Source: an uncultured Eubacterium sp. (GTDB lineage: Bacteria > Bacillota > Clostridia > Lachnospirales > Lachnospiraceae). Taken from it: a stretch of DNA of 64,000 nt. Position numbers and translations under genes: made by a program. Shown here in pieces: positions 54,621 to 64,000 of the stretch (positions are counted from its first letter, which is position 1; each line of letters begins with the position of its first letter). The notes beneath the pieces were generated by a model, which saw nothing but the letters and a program-made list of their open reading frames with translations, was not told the origin of the DNA and ran no database searches. Location of the stretch: positions 1 through 64,000 of the forward strand of contig CANRTU010000010.1 in the NCBI GenBank assembly GCA_947642745.1. Reading direction: 5' to 3'.

Positions 54621-54833
54621 ATGTTTATAGTATTTTTTAGTACCAGTGATGTATTTGCGGCGGAAGAGATATTTCATAGCCATGGCATAGCGTGCGAGAT
54701 AGTTCCCACGCCTGTTACAGATAAAGCATATTGCGGGGTCTGTCTGAAAGCGGGGAAAGGAACAGATACAGGATTGCTGGGCGGGTCTGAGTACCAGATT
54801 ATTGAGGAGGGTGAATATGTGCAGGTTTATTGA
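54621..54833 (+). CDS. DUF3343 family small protein, probable sulfur carrier
   Basis: The 70-aa protein reads MFIVFFSTSDVFAAEE, then a Pro/Thr turn (IVPTPV) and AYCGVCLKA, two Cys residues spaced by two. This is the DUF3343 pattern, a family common beside cysteine desulfurases and TusA/YedF-type proteins in anaerobes. The CxxC could accept persulfide. The ATG at 54621 follows AGGTG (54610-54614). The frame extends upstream to a GTG at 54612 but without a ribosome site. Placement between desulfurase and dptF suggests that it hands sulfur to the PP-loop protein, which is inference. Confidence 0.75.
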   Translation: MFIVFFSTSDVFAAEEIFHSHGIACEIVPTPVTDKAYCGVCLKAGKGTDTGLLGGSEYQIIEEGEYVQVY

Positions 54834-56592
54834 TGAAATGGAAAAATTAAAAAGTTCATCCAGCTCATCAGTAGCGAACGAAAAGTTTTCTGCTTTTAAT
54901 GGATATATGCATATTTTTTCTAAAATGGATGAGAGGCTCTCTGATGTAATCCGGAAGGCAGCCGGATATAAAAAATCGCTTGTACTTGTATGCGGAAATT
55001 CAGGGGATGGAAAATCACATCTGATCGCCAGTCTGATTGATGAGCAGATCATTGATCAGAGCCGGTTTGATATATATATAGATGCTACATCAAGTGATAA
55101 AAAGGGAATGAAAGCAAATGTAAAACTGAGGGAAAAGCTGGAGCCGTTTACCGATACCAATATTCTGGATGGTAGTGAATACCGGATGATTGTCGCAATT
55201 AATCTGGGCGTGTTGAATGATTTTATGAAAAACTATGAAGATGAGTTTTGCGTCATTCAGAATTATATCAATCAACAGGGACTGTTTGATAATATTCCGG
55301 CGTGGAAATTTATAGAAATGCAGAAGCAGCGGGATCATATAGACCAGTATTTTATTGGGCATGTTGATTTTACATCATTTCACAGATATGAACTGAATGC
55401 CAGCGGGCTGGAGCTTTCATTTATACATGGGTTACTGGAGAAAATCATAGCGGATGATTCTGCTAACAGCATGTATCAGGCATTTCAGCAGGAATGTGCC
55501 GGATGCCCCAAAAGAGTCAGCTGTCCGGTTTACTGGAATTACAGTGCTTTTATAAAGGACAGCAGGATCAGGGATTATGTAATTACAATACTTGCTAAGG
55601 CGATTATAAAAAATAATCTGTCTCCTTCTGTAAGAGATATTAATAATTTTTTTTATGAAGTCATAATAGGAAATACATTCAGCAGTTCCATGACAGACGT
55701 AAGATCGGTGGAGCGGCAGGCGCATTTTATACACAATCTGACATTATGGCTGTTATTTGAGTCTTCTGACGGACTGCTGGCTTACACGGCAAAAGAAGAT
55801 CCGTTAAATGATCCGGAAAGAAGTTGTGATGGACAGATTATATCCCTGAATCTGAAACGTGATCTGAAAAAATGGCTGACCGAAGAGGCAGTGCCAGGCA
55901 ATGATCTTTTTAAACAGATCTATTCCAATATTATTTTTTGCGAGAGTAAATTTGCGAAAGTATACCGGGATAATGAAAGAAATATAAAAAGGGATATATA
56001 TAAATATTATATCCGGTACTGCCAGATGGAACATCCGGTAAAAGACGACAGATTTTCTGGTTTTTTAAAAATATTATATGAATATAACAGAGGAAATGAA
56101 AAAGCATGCGCAAAACTCATCAGTCTGATCAAAGACTGTGTTTATCTGTGGAATGGCAGGCTTGGGGATAAGTCTGGAGGTATTATTAAAAACGGAGTGA
56201 TATTCGCAAAAGGAACAGATAAATATTTTCTATATAAAAATATAGAAGTCCAGTTTATCAGAAATCCAAAGATAAAACTGATTTGTGATGAAGAAGAATT
56301 TCCTAATTTTACAACAACCATGCGGTTTAATTTTGCATTGGATAAACGATCGAAGAAAATAATAACGTTAGATATTGATTATGAGCTCTATGCATTTTTG
56401 TTAGAAGTAAAAAGGGGTTATACGCCTACGGACAGTGACAGAAAAGCAAATGTAAAATATGATTCTTTTGTAAGAAATCTGATTGCTGGTTCTGACAGTG
56501 ATCTGTATGTTTATGCCAAATCTGGAAAAGGGGATACATATAAAATCTCATGTGACGAGTTTGACAGATATGTATTTGAGCGTGAGGGATGA
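54817..56592 (+). CDS. dptF: DptF, ATPase of phosphorothioation-dependent restriction
   Basis: The 591-aa protein matches DptF (DndF): it opens LKSSSSSSVANEKFSAFNGYMHI, has Walker A GNSGDGKS at 60-67 and then FDIYIDATSSDKKG and IVAINLGVLNDF, all typical. A Cys-rich CAGCPKRVSC patch lies near residue 230. DptF acts with DptG and DptH to restrict DNA lacking phosphorothioate, probably using ATP hydrolysis in target search or signalling. The start at 54817 follows GAGGAGGG (54804-54811) and overlaps the DUF3343 gene by 17 bases. The dptG start overlaps its stop. Confidence 0.88.
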   Translation: MCRFIDEMEKLKSSSSSSVANEKFSAFNGYMHIFSKMDERLSDVIRKAAGYKKSLVLVCGNSGDGKSHLIASLIDEQIIDQSRFDIYIDATSSDKKGMKANVKLREKLEPFTDTNILDGSEYRMIVAINLGVLNDFMKNYEDEFCVIQNYINQQGLFDNIPAWKFIEMQKQRDHIDQYFIGHVDFTSFHRYELNASGLELSFIHGLLEKIIADDSANSMYQAFQQECAGCPKRVSCPVYWNYSAFIKDSRIRDYVITILAKAIIKNNLSPSVRDINNFFYEVIIGNTFSSSMTDVRSVERQAHFIHNLTLWLLFESSDGLLAYTAKEDPLNDPERSCDGQIISLNLKRDLKKWLTEEAVPGNDLFKQIYSNIIFCESKFAKVYRDNERNIKRDIYKYYIRYCQMEHPVKDDRFSGFLKILYEYNRGNEKACAKLISLIKDCVYLWNGRLGDKSGGIIKNGVIFAKGTDKYFLYKNIEVQFIRNPKIKLICDEEEFPNFTTTMRFNFALDKRSKKIITLDIDYELYAFLLEVKRGYTPTDSDRKANVKYDSFVRNLIAGSDSDLYVYAKSGKGDTYKISCDEFDRYVFEREG

Positions 56593-56594
56593 TT

Positions 56595-58064
56595 ATGGAA
56601 AAATTTGTCTTTGATCAGGAAATTTTCAGACAGAAATTTGTAAATAGTGATGGAATTCGTAATAAAGCGAAAAATAACCAGCCAGGTCTGGATAGTATCT
56701 GTCCGGTAGACAGTAATAAGAAAAATACATATCAGGGGTATAAATCAGGTGAATTGCTGGCGGATTCTTTGCACAATATTCTGGGAATGGTCTTTGATGT
56801 CAGGGAAGACAGGAATATAAAAGAGGATTTGTTTAATACGATTGGAAATATGATAAGTTATGAGACGGATGATTTGAAAGATGTCTTTATGGATCTGATG
56901 AAGTCAATGTATTTTGAAAGCAATGTGGAAAATAATACGAATGGGTTAGCATTGCTCCGTTATCAGCCGGCCAGCAGACAGAAAGATTTTGGAAAGCTGG
57001 TTGTAGATGTACTGATGGATGATCAGACAAAGAAGAGACTGCTGGAAATACTGGAAAGTGACAGTAATCCTTTGGATGAGATTGTGAATCAGGCCTATCT
57101 GGAATTAAATATATTGAAAAACTTAAAGCAGGATATAGAATATATACCTGTATTTAAGGAGGAACTGGCGGATCTGTTTACTGTTATGAATATGGATTTT
57201 CGAAGTGCTCTGGACAGTCAGACGGATACACAGGCGGAGATTGGTTTTTTGTTGTCCTATTATCTGTTTATCTATTTGTCACAGATTGCGATCCGCCTTG
57301 ATAATGATCTGGCTGACATGAAAAGTGAAAATACCTTTCCCTATTTTAAGGGAGCACGGGAAGCGGTTTCAGAAGACAGGGATTGTGTGGCGCATGGATG
57401 GCGTATGATAGAAAGAAAGACACGGAAAGTATTTAAACACCTGGTAGTTTTGAATATGCTCAACTGCCATGATCATTCTGTGCCATATTATTCATATTCA
57501 GACTTGTTTGAGATGTATGATAAATTTCCTGAACAAAGAGCGGATATGGATCAGGCAGTGGATTATCTGATCAGACAGTATACGAAAGAGTATCGTCATC
57601 TTTCAGATATACCTGGTGAAAATATAGATTTTTCCGGCATTATTCTGGAACAGACGGGAGAACCGTCCGCTGATTATCAGGCAAAAGTAAAATATCTGTA
57701 CGAATGTGTATCCTGCCAGCTGGATGGAAAGAAGTCCCGTGTGGCTGTTGTTTCTTATGTTGCCAGTAATTATAATCATATTTTAAAAATGAGGTTTGTT
57801 AAGCGCTGGGGGCAGATGGGACATATGATGATGATTTCAAACGATGATCTGGTACTGATGATACAGATCTGTCAGAGGTCCTCTGTGAAAACAGATCCTG
57901 AAAGAGGGATTCCCATCCGGGATTTATTTGAAGAATTTAACAGAAGAGGTCTTTGCATGGATGGAAAGACCCGGCAGTATATCATTGACTATCTGATTGA
58001 TATAAACCTGATCGACAGTAAGTGCGATAGTGAGGAGGCACAGTATGTCAGACGAATACAATAA
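56595..58064 (+). CDS. dptG: DptG, phosphorothioation-dependent restriction protein
   Basis: The 489-aa protein lies between dptF and dptH and fits DptG in length and in segments such as YKSGELLADSLHNILG near residue 50 and SYYLFIYLSQIAIRLDND near 225. It has no known catalytic motif and is mostly helical. It is a required partner in the restriction complex, but its role is unknown. An ATG at 56589 overlaps the dptF stop; 56595 has the better spacing from GAGGG (56584-56588). It overlaps dptH by 20 bases. Confidence 0.78.
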   Translation: MEKFVFDQEIFRQKFVNSDGIRNKAKNNQPGLDSICPVDSNKKNTYQGYKSGELLADSLHNILGMVFDVREDRNIKEDLFNTIGNMISYETDDLKDVFMDLMKSMYFESNVENNTNGLALLRYQPASRQKDFGKLVVDVLMDDQTKKRLLEILESDSNPLDEIVNQAYLELNILKNLKQDIEYIPVFKEELADLFTVMNMDFRSALDSQTDTQAEIGFLLSYYLFIYLSQIAIRLDNDLADMKSENTFPYFKGAREAVSEDRDCVAHGWRMIERKTRKVFKHLVVLNMLNCHDHSVPYYSYSDLFEMYDKFPEQRADMDQAVDYLIRQYTKEYRHLSDIPGENIDFSGIILEQTGEPSADYQAKVKYLYECVSCQLDGKKSRVAVVSYVASNYNHILKMRFVKRWGQMGHMMMISNDDLVLMIQICQRSSVKTDPERGIPIRDLFEEFNRRGLCMDGKTRQYIIDYLIDINLIDSKCDSEEAQYVRRIQ

Positions 58065-61000
58065 TGTAAAATACCTGCAAAAGTATATGATACATAAAAT
58101 CGCAGAGTATTTTGCAAGAAATACTGATAATTTAACGAGCCGTTATGTGCTGAATTTTGACAGTCTGGAAAATATTGTAATGTTTGATCGGGAATTAAGG
58201 GCGATGCTGAAAAACGAGTCCGAAATAGATGATCTGCGTGACAGAACGGGTAATCCGAATCTGGTGTTTAAAATACGTATGCCATATGTGTTTTATAATG
58301 ATGAGGGCGGAGTGGAGTACGAGGCCACGCAGGTTGAAATCGGAAATACCACTGCAGCCAGAAATATAGTGTTTATACCAGATTGCGATCAGAACTTTGA
58401 ATTATTAGGGGATGCTTTTAAAAATTGTATCAGAAATAAATTTGTGGATGATCAGGAGGATAAAATCCTCTTTTATCTTTCTGTGCAGAATATTGCCAGT
58501 GTATTAAAGACAACCGAAAATTTTCAGAAACAGGGAATGCCTTTGTCTATAGATTGTGTATTTAAAGACCTGAAGTCCCAGGCGGCAATTATCCAGACAG
58601 AAAATCAGTTTAAAACCGTTTTGTACGCATTAAATAAAATCAAAGCCAATAAACCTGTCAGCGACCATTCGCTGATGGAATTTGCGCCTGTTATAAGAAT
58701 CATCGAGGCACAAAAACTGGAGCAGGTAGATTTTCATGATCTGCATATGTTTCAGATGTCTCTGGCAGATGTGGGAAAAAAGGATAGCAAACTGGCAGAA
58801 AATTATAAACTGTATCGTGATATTTCACTGGCGCTGGAAGACCAGGAACTGGATACGGTAATGTATGCGTTTGATAAGAAAATTATATCAGATATACAAA
58901 AGGCTTATGAAAATGATAAAAATAACTGGGATTCTAAAATTAATTTTGACCAGATTCTGAAACATAAACTGGCAGATCAGAAAAAATTCAAGATAGAACA
59001 GCCTGTACTTGTACTGGATGCAGAAGATAATGAGCTGGATCATGGTTATTATCTGAATTTTAAGAAAGGCAGTACAGAAGCGTTTATTATAGAAACAAAA
59101 AATTATCCGAAAAAGAAAAGTTTCAAAATAGATGTAAAATTTACCCAGAAGGCAGGTGCGAAATGGGATACTTTCCGGGCAGACCAGGAAAATACAAGAG
59201 GGACGTATTATAAAATTATTATAGAGGCGGCCGGATACTGCCAGACTGGGAAAGTAATATTTACCGGAGGTAAAGAAAATAAAACATTCACCATGTTGAT
59301 TACAGTCATAGATGTTCCACAGGGTTTTCTGGCAGCTTCCTGTATCGGGGTATCAATGAAAAGAAATGTGTTCTGGTATAAACTTCGTGCGACGGATTAT
59401 GCCGTTTTGTTAGGAGAGCGTGGGGAGAAGACAGAAATAAAAGCAGATGTAAGGGATAATTCCGTACCGCTTCCTGTCAATACGGCATATCAGACTAAGA
59501 TTTTGTTTTCTTATCCGGAAGATGAAGTGGTCAAAGACCGGGATTTTACACTGAATCTGGATGACAATTCGGCTTTACTGAATGTTTCTGTAAAATTTGA
59601 AGAAAGTTCACTGAAAACACTTGATATTTATTCATTATTTAATAAATGCTATGTATATCACGACACGTTTGAGTTAGTGGATGGCAGGCTTGAAAACAAG
59701 CATAAGAGAAGTGAGAAGTTTGTTACAGAAGAGTTTATAGCCGCAGGAAGGAAGTATTCACTGCAGAAATTGTTAATGCTGGAAGACGAAATGATCCGGT
59801 GTAAGTATAAATGTGTAACAACGATGGGTCTGGAGCAGGCAAAAGAAACTGATTGTGAGATTCCTGAGGATGTGGAAACAGCATATAACAATATTTGTGA
59901 ATATTATATAAATGCGAATACAATCCCTTCGGCAAGTATGCCGGATAAAGAATTAACAGGATTGTATCAGGCATATATAAATGTTGTATTAAATTATATT
60001 CATGAGAATAGTACCTGGTTTCAGGATAAACAGCCTCTTTTAACAGAGATACTGAATCTGTTTCATCTGGGTTCTGTCAGGGATTCCGACGGACTGGTGT
60101 GGTTATCGCCGCTTAGTCCTCTCAGTATTGCGTATCAGTATGAACTTTGTGAGGAGAAGAATAAATGGATGGATATAGACCAGTATCTGTATACAAGTCT
60201 TGGCTCAGGTAATCTTATGCCGTTTCTGACTGATGCGCAGGGTTCGGTGTTACAGTATGTAAAAGGAAATTATCCGTTGCAATGGTCATGCTATTATAAC
60301 GCAAAGCGGTCCGTAAAAGGTGATGTGGATACATATTGCCAGAAAATAGAAGATTATTATAACAAATTCAGTTACTTATTTGATGAGATACCAAATGCTG
60401 CGTTTAAAATAAATATTATAGGAATACCACATACTTCTGAAATAATCAGAGCCTTTTTTAAATTATTCAGGTCAAAAAAGATAAATGAAAATATGTTTGC
60501 GGTAGAAATAAATTATTATTTTACCGGGACTGGAAATAATGAATTTGACAGAATGTCAGATTATGACTATGTATATCATCTGGCTTGTCAGTATTTTGGA
60601 TCCAGGAATACAGAGACAGCGGAAGCATTCTGTAACTGGTATTATGAAAAAGTAAAATATTATGCACGTTTTGACGATGATCAATATGAATATGCGCATA
60701 TTACATTCTGTACAATCCAGGATAGTGACCAGTCCATGCATTTAAACACAATATCGGATGCAAAGTCCGGCATTATGCTCAATGGCCTGATATCCGATGT
60801 GCCGTCTTCACTGGATAAAAACAGTGGAATTTATAAATACGGTTTTGGGGCACAGTACGCAAAGGAACTGATCAAAGACTCTTTATTGCTGCAACTGGCG
60901 AATGGGTATAATGAACTGGCAGACTGCAGACCCGGCAGTCCGGCAGCCAGAAATCTGAGTATAGCGCAGGGAGTGCAGAATACGCAGTCGGAAAAATTAA

Positions 61001-63399
61001 GTAAAATTTATAAAAGTTCCAACTGGGTTGTTTTTGTAGAACCTAAGATTGATCTGGATTTTTTTATAGAGCAGAGTGATACCGGTAAGGATCTGATCAT
61101 TATTCACTATCCAGACAAAAATGTTACTTCCAGTGGATATTCGTCTATTACTGTAACACAGAAATCCCATCAGTATGTGGAAGTGATTAAAGAATATCTG
61201 GAACCAGTAGTTTCCGCAGATGCTGGCAGCCTGGATATAAAACGTATTATTAAAAATTTTAATGCGTTTAGTGGAGAATGGCTGATGAACTTTATCAACA
61301 ATAACCAGATAGACGAAAAAATAAGTCTTGTATCAGCAATTGCATTCTGCAGAAAGTATTTTGAGCTTATTTATTCTGAATATGTATGGGTGCCGGTTGC
61401 CCTGGATGAGGTGCTGCGTGTGACAGGCGCTATTGGCGGGTCACTGACAAATGTATTATTTTCAAAAAAGGTTTTAATTTGCAGAGGAATTATAGAATCA
61501 CAGAATGCGACATCCGATGATCTGTTAATGGCTGGGATAAAAATTGTGGATAAAGAAGTCTTTATCACATATATTCCTGTGGAAGTGAAGCATGGAAAGT
61601 GTTCACCGGATACCAGAAGAGAGGCCCATAGCCAGGTATGTAATACAGCGTATCTGTTAAGAAAATCTTTTCTGAATCCGGAAGAGCTGGAGGCCGCAGG
61701 CGTGGAGGCGATTGATCGTAAAATATATCGTAATTATATGATTCAGCATGTGGTGTCCAATATAGAGAAAATGCTGGCATATAAAATCGCAGGGCCGCAG
61801 GAACCTTACCAGAAAATTATAGATTCTGAGATCAGGATCAGGCTGCTGAATGACCAGTATACATTAGAGCTTTCTTTTGATACAGATGCGTATGCGTTTT
61901 ATTTTGCGGAAGGGCAGAATACAGTCGCCAGATCCCGGAACGCAGTGGATAAAGTAATCGAAATTTCGGCTCCGCTTACAATGATGTATGAATTTCTGGC
62001 AGATACTGACAGGGTGGATAAAGAAGTAAAAGCCCTGGAAGAATCAGATTTACTGTCAGATCAGACAATTTATGACATTAATGTTCCGGAAGAAGAAAGC
62101 GATCCGGAAGCGGATGATCAGGAGGGTGACCTGGAGTCAGAAGCCCTTGAGCAGGAAATATCTGAACTGATGCATGAGTCTGAACTGATACATGATAAAG
62201 AGGAGCGGCAGGCAGAGAAGGATCATGTGACTGGTACGTCTGAACAACACAGAGAAGAAAAAGCTGTACCAGATCATGAGGAATCCGGAATCCGGATACT
62301 GATTGGCACAGATGCAGCCAGAAATAAAATATACTGGGAGTTTGGAAATAAAAGTCTGGCAAACAGGCATCTGCTGATTACCGGAACCTCGGGACAGGGA
62401 AAGACGTACAGCATACAGACAATGTTATATGAACTTTCAGCATCAGGTGTGCCAGCTGTTATTTTTGACTACACGGAAGGATTTATGAAGACGCAGCTGG
62501 AGAAAATATTTGTAGATGAACTGGGTGACAGGATCAATGAACATATTGTGTACAGCGTGGGAGTCCCGATAAATCCGTTTGCCCGGCATGAGATCGAAAT
62601 CGCTGGAATGATTGTAAAGGAAAAACCGGCTGATGTGGCATCCAGGCTGGCGGATATTTTCGCACATGTATATGATTTTGGCGACCAGCAGTATTCTGCT
62701 ATTTTTACTGCGGCATTAAACGGAATCATTTCTTATGGGGATCACATGAGCATGAGACATTTCCAGAGTGAACTGGAACAGGTTCAGGAAAGTAACAAAG
62801 CGGCTAAGACAGTGATATCCAAAATGGAGCCTTTTTTTCATACGATATCCTTTGATGGAAATCATGAATTTGACTGGGGAAAAATATTGTATGGAGAGGA
62901 AATGGCGATTAACATTTTCCAGCTGACCCTGATTAACCGTGAAATGCAGGTAATTATTACAGAGCTGATGCTGTGGGACGCATGGTATTATACAAAGAAA
63001 TACGGAAATAAGGATAAGCCATTTGTAACAGTGCTGGATGAGGCACAGAATCTGTCCCACAAATCAGGTTCTCCAAGTGCGGTGATTCTCACAGAGGGCA
63101 GAAAGTTCGGCTGGTCGGCCTGGTTTGCGACCCAGTCATTAAAAATATTAAAAGATGAAGAGGTTGTAAGGCTGCTGCAGGTAGCATTTAAATTATATTT
63201 CAAACCTACCGATGACGAAATCGTAAAAATTGCGAAACAGCTGGATCCAACCGGTGAGAGTAACTGGACACGGGAAGTAAAAAATCTGAAAAAAGGAACC
63301 TGTATCGTAGCGGGAGACAGAATGAAACCAGATGGTACTTTTGGAGGTACACAGCCTGCGGTGGTTTCCGTGGAAGCATTAGAAACAAGAATAAAATAA
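58045..63399 (+). CDS. dptH: DptH, large HerA-like ATPase/helicase of phosphorothioation-dependent restriction
   Basis: The 1784-aa protein has the size and C-terminal ATPase of DptH (DndH). Walker A GTSGQGKT lies near residues 1446-1453 and Walker B FVTVLDEAQN near 1660-1669, followed by EGRKFGWSAWFATQSL, a HerA/FtsK-type segment. An acidic linker (about 1345-1405) separates the ATPase from the large N-terminal region, which has no recognised domain but would hold DNA recognition. It is thought to translocate on or unwind DNA as part of host-protective restriction. The start at 58045 is set by GAGGAGG (58032-58038). It is the last clear gene of the island. Confidence 0.88.
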   Translation: MSDEYNNVKYLQKYMIHKIAEYFARNTDNLTSRYVLNFDSLENIVMFDRELRAMLKNESEIDDLRDRTGNPNLVFKIRMPYVFYNDEGGVEYEATQVEIGNTTAARNIVFIPDCDQNFELLGDAFKNCIRNKFVDDQEDKILFYLSVQNIASVLKTTENFQKQGMPLSIDCVFKDLKSQAAIIQTENQFKTVLYALNKIKANKPVSDHSLMEFAPVIRIIEAQKLEQVDFHDLHMFQMSLADVGKKDSKLAENYKLYRDISLALEDQELDTVMYAFDKKIISDIQKAYENDKNNWDSKINFDQILKHKLADQKKFKIEQPVLVLDAEDNELDHGYYLNFKKGSTEAFIIETKNYPKKKSFKIDVKFTQKAGAKWDTFRADQENTRGTYYKIIIEAAGYCQTGKVIFTGGKENKTFTMLITVIDVPQGFLAASCIGVSMKRNVFWYKLRATDYAVLLGERGEKTEIKADVRDNSVPLPVNTAYQTKILFSYPEDEVVKDRDFTLNLDDNSALLNVSVKFEESSLKTLDIYSLFNKCYVYHDTFELVDGRLENKHKRSEKFVTEEFIAAGRKYSLQKLLMLEDEMIRCKYKCVTTMGLEQAKETDCEIPEDVETAYNNICEYYINANTIPSASMPDKELTGLYQAYINVVLNYIHENSTWFQDKQPLLTEILNLFHLGSVRDSDGLVWLSPLSPLSIAYQYELCEEKNKWMDIDQYLYTSLGSGNLMPFLTDAQGSVLQYVKGNYPLQWSCYYNAKRSVKGDVDTYCQKIEDYYNKFSYLFDEIPNAAFKINIIGIPHTSEIIRAFFKLFRSKKINENMFAVEINYYFTGTGNNEFDRMSDYDYVYHLACQYFGSRNTETAEAFCNWYYEKVKYYARFDDDQYEYAHITFCTIQDSDQSMHLNTISDAKSGIMLNGLISDVPSSLDKNSGIYKYGFGAQYAKELIKDSLLLQLANGYNELADCRPGSPAARNLSIAQGVQNTQSEKLSKIYKSSNWVVFVEPKIDLDFFIEQSDTGKDLIIIHYPDKNVTSSGYSSITVTQKSHQYVEVIKEYLEPVVSADAGSLDIKRIIKNFNAFSGEWLMNFINNNQIDEKISLVSAIAFCRKYFELIYSEYVWVPVALDEVLRVTGAIGGSLTNVLFSKKVLICRGIIESQNATSDDLLMAGIKIVDKEVFITYIPVEVKHGKCSPDTRREAHSQVCNTAYLLRKSFLNPEELEAAGVEAIDRKIYRNYMIQHVVSNIEKMLAYKIAGPQEPYQKIIDSEIRIRLLNDQYTLELSFDTDAYAFYFAEGQNTVARSRNAVDKVIEISAPLTMMYEFLADTDRVDKEVKALEESDLLSDQTIYDINVPEEESDPEADDQEGDLESEALEQEISELMHESELIHDKEERQAEKDHVTGTSEQHREEKAVPDHEESGIRILIGTDAARNKIYWEFGNKSLANRHLLITGTSGQGKTYSIQTMLYELSASGVPAVIFDYTEGFMKTQLEKIFVDELGDRINEHIVYSVGVPINPFARHEIEIAGMIVKEKPADVASRLADIFAHVYDFGDQQYSAIFTAALNGIISYGDHMSMRHFQSELEQVQESNKAAKTVISKMEPFFHTISFDGNHEFDWGKILYGEEMAINIFQLTLINREMQVIITELMLWDAWYYTKKYGNKDKPFVTVLDEAQNLSHKSGSPSAVILTEGRKFGWSAWFATQSLKILKDEEVVRLLQVAFKLYFKPTDDEIVKIAKQLDPTGESNWTREVKNLKKGTCIVAGDRMKPDGTFGGTQPAVVSVEALETRIK

Positions 63400-63462
63400 C
63401 CGTAATCTGACGCATCAGGATGATAAATCAGGAAAAACAACCATGATCGCAAACAACCGCTC

Positions 63463-63813
63463 ATGGGACGGAATTTCTGGAACACATTTGGAAGCAATAT
63501 TACAGAAAAAGATTTTCCGGAACATGCGGTGGAGCCGCTCCGCTTCTGGGCGGATCAGCTGCTGACTTTTATCAGACACCTGAGTGGAAATGAGTTTGTG
63601 CCTGCCTGTTACAGCCTGTTTGGAGAAGAGCGGAATATTACCCATATATTAGCGGATGCCGGACTTTCATATGCTGCCGGTTACGGATTTTTCATGAAAA
63701 ACGTATTTACTGGGGAAGAAGCGTGTATAAAAGAGATTTACTTTACAGTCCCGGTACCGGGTCACGACTGTCTGGTATACCGCTGCCGGCTGGTGAACTG
63801 TCAGAAGGCATAA
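63463..63813 (+). CDS. Small protein of unknown function downstream of dptH
   Basis: The 116-aa frame follows dptH by 63 bases. It lacks a strong ribosome site and recognised motifs. It has a mixed helical composition with FWADQLLTFIRHLSG and a Cys near the end (YRCRLVNC). It may be an accessory gene of the island, a decayed remnant or a gene of the flanking DNA. The base composition is less A+T-rich than that of dptH, pointing to the flank. Confidence 0.4.
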   Translation: MGRNFWNTFGSNITEKDFPEHAVEPLRFWADQLLTFIRHLSGNEFVPACYSLFGEERNITHILADAGLSYAAGYGFFMKNVFTGEEACIKEIYFTVPVPGHDCLVYRCRLVNCQKA

Positions 63814-63952
63814 ACGGCAGGAACATAGTTCAGATATTTTTTGCGGGACTTTCGCAATATGGCATCCTGAGTGGATCTGTTGAAAATACAGACAGATGAA
63901 AATGAAAAAAATTAATCGAATAAAGAGTAAATTAAAAAAAGATATAATATCA

Positions 63953-64000
63953 ATGGAGATGCGTTGTAGAAAGTGTGGAACCGTTATTACAAAAGATGAA
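63953..64000 (+). CDS. Partial gene at the window end, zinc-ribbon N-terminus
   Basis: The last 48 bases encode MEMRCRKCGTVITKDE, a zinc-ribbon-like start with CxxC. The rest lies outside the window. A TATAAT hexamer at 63943-63948 is very close to the ATG, so either transcription is nearly leaderless or the hexamer is fortuitous. The assignment is tentative. Confidence 0.4.
   Translation, partial: MEMRCRKCGTVITKDE

Noticed and set aside
54621..54833. Selenium metabolism gene pair
   Set aside because: DUF3343 with a desulfurase can belong to selenium pathways, but no selenoprotein, selD or UGA recoding is visible and the operon context is DNA modification.

Overview
The window reads as chromosome of a Gram-positive anaerobe of the Clostridia, most likely Lachnospiraceae. 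Pointers are a T-box leader ahead of aspS-gatCAB (indirect amidation), a meso-diaminopimelate dehydrogenase, strong AGGAGG-type ribosome sites, a YtrA-type regulator with its ABC transporter, an RsiV-like anti-sigma remnant, and several clostridial families of unknown function. The assignment comes from gene content only.

Layout. 0-6 kb: tRNA-Trp, an ECF sigma gene separated by an insertion from a truncated anti-sigma gene, a DUF218 membrane protein, and an MBOAT plus SGNH pair for O-acylation of an extracellular glycan. 6-10 kb: a GntR/YtrA regulator, ABC ATPase and permease with a palindromic operator over the promoter. 10-14 kb: ddh, a HAD-fold protein, a short FNT channel and an HD-GYP response regulator. 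14-19.6 kb: the T-box-controlled aspS-gatC-gatA-gatB operon. 19.7-27.7 kb: HxlR, DeoR and XRE regulators, a P-loop kinase, a PD-(D/E)XK nuclease-like protein, a 752-aa protein of unknown function, and 2 kb of repeat-rich decayed DNA. 28-42.5 kb: a surface polysaccharide locus (aminotransferase, phosphoglycosyl transferase, acetyltransferases, five glycosyltransferase genes, polymerase, nucleotidyltransferase, a CofD-like/HAD fusion, an asparagine-synthase-type amidotransferase). 42.7-47 kb: a paralogue of the 752-aa protein and a chemoreceptor.

47.4-63.4 kb is the most remarkable part. It is a tightly packed, visibly more A+T-rich, eight-gene defence island. Its distal half is dptF-dptG-dptH, the restriction arm of DNA phosphorothioate (Dnd/Dpt) systems. 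Its proximal half is not the usual dndBCDE. It encodes a DUF4007 protein, a 1181-aa P-loop ATPase of BrxC/PglY-like build, a PP-loop (PAPS-reductase/DndC-type) protein with a zinc-ribbon-like N-terminus and a C-terminal two-cluster ferredoxin domain, a cysteine desulfurase and a 70-aa DUF3343 protein. No DndB, DndD or DndE was recognised. I read it as a hybrid sulfur-based DNA modification and restriction system in which desulfurase, DUF3343 and the ferredoxin-fused PP-loop enzyme supply sulfur and electrons, the DUF4007/ATPase pair replaces the usual DndD/DndE machinery, and DptFGH restricts unmodified DNA.

Two other points deserve attention. In the glycan locus, a MobA/CofC-type nucleotidyltransferase overlaps a CofD-like/HAD fusion, a pairing that recalls phospholactate transfer in coenzyme F420 synthesis and may make a phosphodiester-linked glycan substituent. 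The T-box leader has overlapping GAA and AAC triplets at the putative specifier, which fits dual sensing of the two tRNAs served by GatCAB.
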